Notes under the pieces: generated by a model
What the model was told of the DNA's origin: nothing
Databases searched by the model: none
Seen by the model: the letters and a program-made list of their open reading frames with translations, nothing else
Source: a virus
Direction: 5' to 3' (one strand)
DNA length: 29,262 nucleotides
Virus record (IMG/VR): IMGVR_UViG_3300020220_000244
Location: 1-29,262 of that record
Shown: in pieces, positions 1 through 9,100 of the stretch
Numbering within the stretch: the stretch's first letter is position 1
How the letters are laid out: every line of letters begins with the position of its first letter
Translations under genes and position numbers: made by a program

Positions 1-137
1 ACGCATGGACATTTAATAGAATTGATAAAAATCCAGGATATGAAATTGATATGACAACATATTCAGTGGAAAATAAGAGAAAATTTGAGACTTCTGACCA
101 TTACATGTATAAAATTACTAATTTGGATCAAAAATAA
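1..137 (+). CDS. 3' end of an unidentified gene (partial)
   Basis: An open frame enters from the left edge (codons in phase with position 3) and stops at TAA 135-137, giving the last 44 residues of a protein. The tail is rich in Lys, Asn, Asp and Tyr and contains NPGYEIDMTTYS and SDHYMYKI. I do not recognise a family. The same strand, same AT-rich codon use and the late-promoter-like sequence at its stop codon fit a real gene next to speD. Neighbouring genes in cyanophages are often structural or small auxiliary genes, but nothing here lets me choose. It could also be a chance open frame, since only 137 bases are visible. Confidence 0.5.
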   Translation, partial: AWTFNRIDKNPGYEIDMTTYSVENKRKFETSDHYMYKITNLDQK

Positions 138-140
138 ATA
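133..140 (+). promoter_or_regulatory. Candidate T4-type late promoter for speD
   Basis: AATAAATA fits the NATAAATA form reported for cyanophage late promoters, which are read by the gp55 sigma factor with the gp45 sliding clamp. It overlaps the stop codon of the preceding gene and lies 34 bases before the speD ATG, a sensible leader length. The first base departs from the T4 consensus TATAAATA, and AT-rich DNA yields such strings by chance, so confidence is moderate. Confidence 0.45.
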
Positions 141-174
141 AATTTTTAGTTGAAATAAGTTGAAACAGCATTCA

Positions 175-501
175 ATGGGCAAACATTTGCTCTTAGAAGT
201 GTATAATATTGCCTCAGAGGCAATTAATAATTCAGAATCACTTCAAAATGCCATGATTAGAGGCATTCAACGTGCAAAAATGGAAATTTTGAACACATTT
301 TTGCATCATTTTGATCCACAGGGATGTACAATCGTGATTGCACTTGCAGAAAGTCATGTTTCTTGCCATACTTGGCCCGAAAATGGGTGTTTAGCGGTGG
401 ATGTGTATACCTGTGGTGATGGAAATCCACGTTTGATTGCCTTAGAAATCTTAAAATACCTCAATTCGGACTCATATTCAATACGTGAAGTAGAGCGTTA
501 A
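175..501 (+). CDS. speD: S-adenosylmethionine decarboxylase proenzyme (pyruvoyl-dependent)
   Basis: Decarboxylates S-adenosylmethionine to the aminopropyl donor used for spermidine synthesis; cytosolic. The 108-residue product has the bacterial/archaeal SpeD pattern. Glu59-Ser60 is the self-cleavage site, where Ser60 becomes the pyruvoyl group, within ESHVSCHTWPE. His65 is the processing residue and Cys80 in the VYTCG motif is the proton donor. These match Ser63, His68 and Cys83 of the Thermotoga enzyme with a constant offset of three. The protein is about 20 residues shorter than that enzyme at the C-terminus. I start at ATG 175 (MGKHLLLEVY), which matches family N-termini; an upstream in-frame TTG at 160 would add only five residues. 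There is no clear Shine-Dalgarno. A late-promoter-like site at 133-140 suggests its own late transcription next to virion genes. speD is an established auxiliary gene of T4-like cyanophages. Confidence 0.93.
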   Translation: MGKHLLLEVYNIASEAINNSESLQNAMIRGIQRAKMEILNTFLHHFDPQGCTIVIALAESHVSCHTWPENGCLAVDVYTCGDGNPRLIALEILKYLNSDSYSIREVER

Positions 502-509
502 ATAGAAGT

Positions 510-529
510 AGGGAGATAGCAACCTCCTT
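510..529 (+). terminator. Weak hairpin after speD, possible terminator
   Basis: AGGGAG (510-515) can pair with CTCCTT (524-529) around an 8-base loop; one pair is G-U. It is followed by TATAAAAG rather than a clean T-run, so termination would be inefficient. It lies just after the speD stop, where a terminator would make sense. Confidence 0.3.
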
Positions 530-539
530 TATAAAAGTT

Positions 540-560
540 CTGTTTTATTCATTAAAACAG
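540..560 (+). promoter_or_regulatory. Perfect 8-bp hairpin abutting a ribosome binding site
   Basis: CTGTTTTA (540-547) is exactly complementary to TAAAACAG (553-560) with a five-base TTCAT loop. The last bases of the 3' arm are the first bases of the AGGAG Shine-Dalgarno (559-563) of the gene starting at 569. Folding could partly hide the ribosome binding site, or the hairpin could serve as a processing site or 5' stabiliser. There is no T-run after it, so a terminator role is unlikely. Confidence 0.5.
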
Positions 561-568
561 GAGCTAAA

Positions 569-820
569 ATGTCCAATTTACCAGTTGATAGAGACTCAAG
601 CTACATGTATAACATGTGGGGAACCGATAAACTAACCACTGATTATGGTTCTCTCAAAAAAACTGATAAAACAAGAGTGATTCAAGAGGTTATGCACGAT
701 CTGGCACCACATCATGATCTTAAAAAACAAGTTGAATTACATGAAAAAATTCGTAATGACGAAGACTATGATGATTGGGAATATGGTACTGAACCAGCAT
801 ATGGTTCTCCCTGGCACTGA
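569..820 (+). CDS. Small acidic protein of unknown function
   Basis: An 83-residue protein with a strong AGGAG ribosome binding site (559-563) five bases before ATG 569. It has no signal peptide or membrane segment. The N-terminal part is polar (SSYMYNMWGTDK). The middle, with TRVIQEVMHDLAPHHD and KKQVELHEKI, looks helical. The tail is acidic and aromatic (NDEDYDDWEYGTEPAYGSPWH, split here into NDEDYDDWEYG and TEPAYGSPWH). I do not recognise a characterised family. Its place between speD and gp25, its strong start site and its typical codon use make it a real gene. It could be a minor virion component or a small regulatory protein; the sequence does not say which. Confidence 0.75.
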   Translation: MSNLPVDRDSSYMYNMWGTDKLTTDYGSLKKTDKTRVIQEVMHDLAPHHDLKKQVELHEKIRNDEDYDDWEYGTEPAYGSPWH

Positions 821-821
821 A

Positions 822-829
822 TATAAATA
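822..829 (+). promoter_or_regulatory. T4-type late promoter for gp25-gp6-gp7-like genes
   Basis: An exact TATAAATA lies in the 31-base gap before gp25, 22 bases upstream of its ATG. This is the T4 late promoter consensus. A transcript starting a few bases downstream would carry gp25, gp6 and the giant gene, which follow with gaps of one base each. Confidence 0.7.
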
Positions 830-851
830 AAGCAAGAAAACTCTTGACCAG

Positions 852-1253
852 ATGACCGTTCAAAGGATATCTAGATCATTTAAAGATATTAGTTTATCCT
901 TTGAACCTCATCCGGTAACAAAGGATCTAACGATTCTTAAGAATGAAAATGCGATCAAAAGATCCGTAAGAAATTTAATTGAAACCATTCCTACGGAAAG
1001 GTTCTTTAATTCACTTTTAGGTTCTGAAGTTCGTTCTAGTTTGTTCGATTTTGTTGACTTTGGCACTGCCTCAGTCATTCAAAACCAAATTAAAATTACT
1101 TTAGACAACTTTGAACCAAGAATTGAAAATGTACTGGTGGAAGTAAATCCACGTCCAGATAATAATGAGTTTGAAGTAACAGTAATATTCGATATTATTG
1201 GACAAGAGTTTCCAACCCAGGAGTTCACATTTATATTAGAGGCAACCAGATAA
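852..1253 (+). CDS. 25: Baseplate wedge subunit gp25 (sheath initiator)
   Basis: Homologue of T4 gp25, which sits on the baseplate wedge core with gp6 and gp7 and seeds polymerisation of the contractile sheath; the family also includes TssE of type VI secretion systems. The protein is 133 residues, against 132 in T4. The conserved EPR motif of the family is present at residues 88-90 (NFEPRIENV), followed by the amphipathic strand pattern VLVEV and a C-terminal beta segment (FTFILEATR). The ribosome binding site is weak, but a TATAAATA lies 22 bases upstream and gp6 begins one base after the stop, so the start at 852 is well placed. Gene order gp25-gp6 supports the call. T4 gp25 was once described as a lysozyme; nothing here supports such activity. 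Confidence 0.95.
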   Translation: MTVQRISRSFKDISLSFEPHPVTKDLTILKNENAIKRSVRNLIETIPTERFFNSLLGSEVRSSLFDFVDFGTASVIQNQIKITLDNFEPRIENVLVEVNPRPDNNEFEVTVIFDIIGQEFPTQEFTFILEATR

Positions 1254-1254
1254 A

Positions 1255-3174
1255 ATGCCTTTCACCAAATTTTCTAACTTAGACTTTGATCAGATAAAAA
1301 CTTCAATCAAAGATTATCTCCGTGCCAACTCTACATTTACGGACTTTGATTTTGAAGGATCAAACTTTTCTGTGTTAATTGATACATTAGCATATAACAC
1401 TTATATTACGGCATTTAACTCAAACATGATTGTGAATGAATCCTTTTTGGATTCGGCAACTCTTCGTGAAAATGTGGTTTCTCTGGCAAGAAATATTGGT
1501 TACGTACCACGCTCTAGAACCGCTTCTAAGGCATCTGTTTATTTCAATGTAGCAACTAACTCAACAAGTCCTACACTCACGTTACAGGCGGGTTTGGTGT
1601 GTATTGGAAGCACAAATGATACTTCTTATGTCTTCTCAATACCAGAAAAAATTACAACTTCCATTAAAAATGGAGTCGCATCTTTTGGAACATTTATAAG
1701 TCCAATTGACGTGTATCAAGGTACTTTCTTAAGCAAATCATTTGTTGTTGATGGATCATTAAATCAGAAGTTTGTACTTGATAATTCTTTTATTGATGTT
1801 TCAACAATTATTGTTTATGTAAAGGGTCCAGCAGACACTGGATTGGGGAGAGAATATCAAAGAGTTGATAATATTTTAAACGTTAAATCAGCATCAGAAA
1901 TCTATCTGATTCAAGAAGTTCAAGATGAAAAATACGAACTTTTATTTGGTGATGGTATCTTTGGTAAGAAACTAGAAAATGGTACTGTAGTTACCGCAAC
2001 ATATATTGTTACTGATGGAAAAGAAGGCAATGGTCCTTCTGTATTTTCATTCTCTGGTAGTTTTAGAGGATCTTCAGAAGAGATTGTTGTACCAACATCA
2101 ACACCATCAATTATAACGATTAATGCTGCTTCTAACGGCGGCGATATTGAATCTATTGATTCGATCAAATACTTTGCTCCTAGACTGTATGAAGCACAGT
2201 ACAGAGCGGTTACAGCGAGAGATTATCAAACAATTATTCAACAAATTTACCCAAATACAGAAACAGTGTCTGTTGTTGGTGGAGAAGAACTAAACCCACC
2301 ACAGTTTGGGACTGTTTTAATTACAATTAAACCAAAAAATGGAGAATTTGTTTCCGATTTTGACAAGCAACAGATACTCTCAAAACTAAAAAATTACTCT
2401 CTTTCTGGAATCAATCAGAGAATACTTGATCTTAAAATTCTTTATGTTGAATTGGATTCTTATGTTTATTATGATCCATCAAAAACAACAAATGTTGATG
2501 AATTAAAAACAAGTGTTACCAATGGATTAATAACATATTCCAATTCTCAAGATATTAATAAATTTGGCGGAAGATTTAAGTATAGTAAAGTTTTGAACAT
2601 TGTTGATGAAATTGATGCATCAATCACATCGAATATTACCACAGTAAAAATTAGACGAAATCTAAAAGCTCTCTTAAATCAGTTTGCTCAATATGAATTA
2701 TGTTTTGGAAATCAATTCCATGTTAATGAAAAAGGGAGGAATATTAAGAGCACTGGATTTACAATTTCTGGTAATAGTAATATTGTTTACTTTACAGATA
2801 CTCCAAATAAGGATGCCAATGGCAATTTAGATGGAAGTGGTAAAGGAGTTATATCGATTGTTAAAGAAAATATTGAAGATGGTACGCAAATAGTTGTTGT
2901 TAAATCAGCAGGAATAGTCGATTACATAAGTGGAGAAATTAATCTTACAACTATTAATATCACATCTACTGTAAAACCAAATAATGTAGTTGAAATACAA
3001 GCATTCCCAGAATCAAATGATGTCATTGGTCTCAAGGATTTGTATTTGAAATTTGACATCTCAAATAGTTCAATAAATATGGTAAAAGATACCATTTCTT
3101 CTGGTGAACAAATATCTGGTGTAGGATTTAAGGTTACTTCAAGCTATACAAATGGAGAATTAACAAGAGGATAA
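1255..3174 (+). CDS. 6: Baseplate wedge subunit gp6 (baseplate J-like)
   Basis: Homologue of T4 gp6, which dimerises with one gp7 to make the wedge core and connects wedges into the inner baseplate ring. Length 639 residues, against 660 in T4. The N-terminus (residues about 13-90) carries the best match: FDFEGSNFSVLIDTLAYNT, then an ESF segment, LRENVVSLARNIGYVPRS and the A/S-rich stretch after it, which line up with the T4 gp6 N-terminus. The central part (about 200-430) looks like the beta-rich baseplate J fold, and PRLYEAQYRAVTARDYQ (near 305-320) is typical of that family. ATG 1255 is one base after the gp25 stop, suggesting translational coupling. The next gene starts one base after the gp6 stop. 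No anomalies were seen. Confidence 0.95.
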   Translation: MPFTKFSNLDFDQIKTSIKDYLRANSTFTDFDFEGSNFSVLIDTLAYNTYITAFNSNMIVNESFLDSATLRENVVSLARNIGYVPRSRTASKASVYFNVATNSTSPTLTLQAGLVCIGSTNDTSYVFSIPEKITTSIKNGVASFGTFISPIDVYQGTFLSKSFVVDGSLNQKFVLDNSFIDVSTIIVYVKGPADTGLGREYQRVDNILNVKSASEIYLIQEVQDEKYELLFGDGIFGKKLENGTVVTATYIVTDGKEGNGPSVFSFSGSFRGSSEEIVVPTSTPSIITINAASNGGDIESIDSIKYFAPRLYEAQYRAVTARDYQTIIQQIYPNTETVSVVGGEELNPPQFGTVLITIKPKNGEFVSDFDKQQILSKLKNYSLSGINQRILDLKILYVELDSYVYYDPSKTTNVDELKTSVTNGLITYSNSQDINKFGGRFKYSKVLNIVDEIDASITSNITTVKIRRNLKALLNQFAQYELCFGNQFHVNEKGRNIKSTGFTISGNSNIVYFTDTPNKDANGNLDGSGKGVISIVKENIEDGTQIVVVKSAGIVDYISGEINLTTINITSTVKPNNVVEIQAFPESNDVIGLKDLYLKFDISNSSINMVKDTISSGEQISGVGFKVTSSYTNGELTRG

Positions 3175-3175
3175 T

Positions 3176-6100
3176 ATGATCACAACAGGGTTTGAAACAA
3201 GGGTAAAAGTTCAGCAAATCATTGAAAATCAACTCCCTGAGTTTATATTATCTGAAAGCCCAAAAGCAGTTGACTTTTTAAAGCAGTATTATATTTCTCA
3301 AGAGTATCAAGGCGGTCCTACTGATATTTCGGAAAATCTTGATCAATATTTAAAGGTTGATAATCTAACTCCAGAGATCATTGTTGGATTCACTTCGTTA
3401 ACAAGTGCCGTTTCATCTTCTGGTACAACTATTTCCGTAAATTCCACAAAGGGATTTCCAGAAAAATATGGTCTATTAAAAATTAATAATGAGGTAATTA
3501 CATACACAGGACTGACGACAAATACATTCACTGGATGTATTCGTGGATTTAGTGGAATTACAACGTATAGATCAGAAAATAATCCTCAAGAATTAGAATT
3601 TTCAACTTCTAGTAGCGATTCACATATTTCGGGAACAAGAGTTGAAAATTTAAGTTCTTTATTCTTAAAAGAATTTTACAATAAATTAAAATATTCTCTA
3701 ACTCCAGGTCTTGAAAATGTTGATTTTGTATCTAATTTAAATGTAGGTAATTTCATAAAAGAAGCAAGAACTTTTTATGAAGCAAAGGGAACCGAAGAAT
3801 CGTTTAGAATTCTTTTTAATGTTCTATTTGGATCAACTCCAAAAGTAATTGACCTTGAGCAATTTCTTTTAAAACCCTCTTTTGCTAATTTTCTTAGAAG
3901 AGAACTAATAGTTATTGAAGCAATTTCTGGTGATCCAAATAAACTTGTTGGTCAAACTATAATCAGATCAAAAGATTCTGAAACAAACGCTTCGGTTTCT
4001 GAAGTTGAAATATTCACTCGTACACCAAAGGTAGGATATGCTCAAACCTACTATAAAATAGGTTTGTTTGTTGGTTTTAGCGAAGATGATTTAATTAATG
4101 GTACTTTTGAAGTTACTCCAAATACAAAAGTTTTAAAAACAGTTTCTGTCGGATCTTCAATTATTAGTGTTGATTCTACTATTGGATTTGGACAAACTGG
4201 AACATTAGTTTCCTCTGGAAATGTAATAACTTATTCCGATAAAAGCATTAATCAATTTTTTGATTGCTTAGGAGTAGATTCACAAATTCCAACAGCTTCG
4301 GATGTAAGATCGGATGACATTTATTATGGATATGAGAATGGAGATCTTGATAAAAAAGTAGAGTTTAGAATAACAGGATCGCTATCTTCTTTTGTTCCAA
4401 CATCGGACATTATTTCTGCCGTAGAAGGAGAAAAAATTTATGTTAAAAATGTTGGAGAGAAAATAAAAAATCCTGCAGGTGATAAAACTTATAAAGAAAT
4501 ATTCTTTAATTCGTGGGTTTATAACACTAGTTCAAGATATGAAATTGAAACTATTTCTGGATCAACTTTTACATTAAAATCCAATATTGATAAAGCGTCA
4601 TTAAAAGTTGGAGATTTTGTTGATATTTTAGGATCTAATTCTAATAATGTTGTTGTTTCTAGCGCAACAGTATCATCCATCGATCAGAATTTAAAGCAAG
4701 TAATTTTAAATAATCTGGGTGGATTTACTCCTGGAGTAGATTTAAGTTATGATTTGATACGAAATAATAATTACGCCTCTAGTTCTGGTGCGGTTATTAA
4801 TGGTGGAAATGATAAAATTTTATCAGATGTACAAAATTCATACAATGATGCTGATGAATATTTTTACGTTGCTTCAAACTCTTTACCATCATATCAAATT
4901 AGTGAAGATGTACTTTACTCACAAATTAATGCTGCTGTAGCTGGATCAACAGTTCAAGGATATGATGCGTCTACAGGAACTTATTCAATAATTTCATTCG
5001 GTTCAAATGTTCCATTCATTACGGGTGACAAAGTTTATTACAAACCAGGTGGATCTCCAATTCAAGGATTATCTGAAGGAACTTACTATGTTAAAGTAGT
5101 TGGATCTGGAAACCAGATTAGATTATACTCATCAAGGTCTTTCATAGATATTGATGATTATCTAACCTTTTATCCAACTGCTTCTGGGGACGGTTATCAT
5201 AAGTTTACTTTAGATAGTCAGAAAGATTCTTTAATTGGTCCAAGAAAACTTCTTAGAAAATTTCCATCACAGTCAAATATTTTAAATTCTGAATCAACAG
5301 AAACAACAGTTGGGTCTGTTGGTATGTTGATCAATGGTGTTGAAATTGTAAATTATAAATCAGATGATAAAGTATACTATGGTCCTTTAACCGATTTAAA
5401 AGTATTAAATATTGGATCTAATTATGATGTAATTAATCCACCATCAGTTCAAGTATCTTCTCCATCTGTTGGAACAACAGCATTAATTCAACCAGTTGTT
5501 AGTGGGTCAGTTCAATCGGTGGTCGTTGATCCGTCTGAATTTGATATAGCAAATGTCATTTCAATATCAATCACTGGTGGTAATGGTAGTGGAGCGGTTC
5601 TTGAACCAGTTCTTAGTAAAAGATATAGAGAAATTTCTTTTAATGCTCAAGATATTTTATCTTCTGGTGGATTGGATTATAATAATGAAACCATTACATT
5701 TTTAATAAATCATAATTTACAAGACGGTGAAAAAATTGTATATAATAAAAATGGAAACGATGAGATAGGTATAGGAACATTTGGTGGATCTAATACATCA
5801 CAAAATAAAACTCTAGTGAATGGTTCAATTTATTATCCAAAAATTATTAATAATAAAACTGTAAAACTTTTTGAAACAGAAAAAGATTATTTTTCTGGTA
5901 TTAATACAGTTGGATTTACAACAATTGCCAATCAGGGAATACACAAATTTAGGGTATTTGAAGGGAAAAATAACATCTCTAAGATTAAAGTTATTAATCC
6001 TGGTGATGGGTATACTCATAGACAACTTAAAGTTAAAACCTCAGGAATTTCTACTTCAGAAAGTATAGTTATTTTCTCAAATCATAATTTTAAGAATGGT

Positions 6101-9100
6101 GAAATTGTAAATTATTCTACTAGTGGAACTACAATTAGTGGATTGAGCACTTCTAATCAATATTATATTATTACAGAAAAATCTGATACGTTTAGACTTG
6201 CCGATGCTGGAGTTGGTGGCACCATAACTTCAAATTATGAAAGAAAAAAATATGTAAAGTTTGAAAGCACTGGATCTGGATATCAAATTTTTTCTTATCC
6301 CGAAGTTTCTTTAAGTATTAATGTTTCTTATGGTAGTAGTATTGCTGGAATTATAACAGCAACTCCAGTTATAAGAGGTAAAATAATTGATGCTTATCTA
6401 TATGAAAATGGAACAGGGTATGGTTCCACTACACTAAATTTACATAAAAAACCAATCATTACTGTTAAAACTGGAAAAAATGCTGAATTAACTCCAGTTA
6501 TAACTGATGGTAGAATAGAAAAAGTTGTAATTTTAAGTTCTGGATCTGAATATAATGCTGCCCCAGATTTAGTCGTTAATGGTAATGGTAACGGAGCAGT
6601 ATTAAGAGCAGTTGTTACAAATGGATCTGTAACTGATGTTATTGTCATTAACTCTGGTGCTGGATATACAAAAGAAAAAACAACTGTAATAGCAAATGCT
6701 CCTGGATCTGGAGTGTTATTTGACATATCTGTTAGAAATTTAACATTAGATAATCAAAATAGATTTGGAAATGAAATTCTAGTTCAAAATGAAGGTAGTT
6801 TAGAATATGGAATTGTAGGATATTCTACACAGATTGGAAAATCAATCGCTGGAGATGATGGAAATCAACACTCGCCTATCGTTGGATGGGCATACGATGG
6901 AAATCCAATTTACGGTCCATATGGATATTCGGATTCAGAGAATCAAAATTCATATCTAAAATTAGTCGAAAGTGGATATACACTAGATATTAATTCTGTA
7001 ATAAACAGACCACCTGGTTTTGCATCAGGATTTTTTGTTGAAGACTATCGTTATGATGGTTTAGGTGATTTAGACGAACACAATGGTAGATATGGAAAAA
7101 CTCCAGAATTCCCACAAGGTGTTTATGCTTATTTCTGTGGAATTAAAACAGATACTTTTACATCAAGTTTAATATCAGAATTTCCATATTTTATTGGTAA
7201 TTCATTCAAATCTAAGTTTTATTCGGAAAATAAAACTCTAGATCAAACTTTTGATTTTAATTCTTCAAATCTAGTCAGGAATTCATTCCCATATAACGTT
7301 GGTGAATCCCATGCTGATAATGATTTTATTTTAGAATCTTATGAAATAAGCAATCAACAAACAAATGTTGATTCTGTTTCTGTTGGATCAGTTGATTCAT
7401 TTACAATTGTTTCTCCTGGAGAGGATTATAAAGTTGGAGATGTTGCTAATTTTAATAATGAAGGAACTAATGGTGGTGGATTAACAGTTTCAGTATCATC
7501 TCTGGTTGGTAAAAATATTGTTGATTTAGCAACATCTATAGAAACTTATGAGGGTTCTTTACTTACTTGGAAAACTCCAAGTGAAGTGGAAGTAAAGATT
7601 TCGCCATATCATGACTTATTAGATAATGATTACGTTGTCTTATCTGGATTAACAACAAATATTAATCGATTATCAAGAAGTCATCAGATAGGAGTTATTA
7701 CAGAATATAGTTCTCTATTGGCAGAGGTGCCATCTAATGCCATATCTGGAGTAGTGACCGACATATATCTAACTAGAAATTTTGAAACAGTTTCTGTTGG
7801 ATCCACAATTGGAATTGGAACAGAAATTTTATCAGTTCTCAATATCTTTAATCAGGAAAAAGTTTTAAGAGTTAAAAGAGGACTTGTTGGTTCTGCCCAT
7901 ACAGCATCTACAATAGTTAATATATCTCCCGACAAGTTTATCGTGCCAGTTTCTGTAGAATATTTTGATTCAAAGGTTGATGATAAAGTTTATTTCAATC
8001 CAAAGAGTTCAGTTGGTGTAGGAACAACAGCAGGAATTGGTGTTGCTGTAAATTTCAAATTAGGTGAAGTTACCAAAGTCATTTCAGTACCAACTCAAAG
8101 CATATATTTACCAAATCATCCATTTGAGAATAATCAAGAAGTAACTTTTAATAAAAAGAGTTCATCAAGTGCTATTTTAGTAAGCACCACTTCTAGTGGA
8201 ACGCCTTTCAATCTTCCATCCACTGGTAACTCACAAACACTATATGTAATTAGTAAGTCCAAAGATTTTATTGGATTAGTAACCTCCGTTGGATTAACAA
8301 CTAATACCGATGGATTGTTCTTTACAGATAATGGAACAGACAATCATGAGTATTATCTCGAATCAAATTATGATCAAATTACAGCAAAAGTTGAAAAAAT
8401 AAAAACAACTGTTTCAGTTTCAACTTCACATGAATTAAAAGTTGGAGATACTGTAACTCTTAACATAACACCTTCAACAACTGTTGGTGTTGGAACTTCA
8501 ACAGCAGTAAGAGTAAAATATAATTCATCTATTGAAAAACTTTTAATCAATAGAGTTGGTTTTGGATCTCAAGCAGTTAATAATTTAACTGATAAGATTA
8601 ATATTCAAAATCATGGATATAGAACTGGTGATAAAGTTTTCTATGATGCCTCTGATTTAATATCTGCTGGACTACAGACAGGAAAATATTTTGTTTATAG
8701 AATTGATAATAATAGTTTCCAATTAAGTGAAACTTACACGGATATAACCTCAATACCTCCAGTTATTGTTAGTATCGCTGGAACTGGAGGGGCAAATCAA
8801 GAATTTAGTCTTGTAAATCCAAAAATAGAATCAATTAGAGGTAATAATTTAAAGTTTGATCTTTCAGATTCTTCTCTTCAAGGATATGATTTTAAAATTT
8901 TTACAGATCAAAATTTTAGAAATGAGTTTATCTCTGTCGGTAATACAGCACCCTTCAGTATTACTGGAGTAGGAACAATTGGTGTTTCAACTATTGCTTC
9001 ATTAACCATTAATTATGATGCTAATATTCCACCAAAACTTTATTACAATGTTGAAAAGTCTGGATTTATAAGCACTTCAGATACTGAAGTCAACAATTAT

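Noticed and set aside
160-174. TTG start that would lengthen SpeD by five residues
   Set aside because: No ribosome binding site fits it better, and MGKHLLLEV at 175 matches how SpeD proteins begin.
852-1253. Lysozyme activity for gp25
   Set aside because: An old description of T4 gp25; the EPR motif and length fit the sheath-initiator family and no muramidase catalytic signature is visible.
6394-6726. Minus-strand open frame of 110 codons
   Set aside because: Also a shadow of repeat codons in the giant gene; low-complexity product and no start signal.
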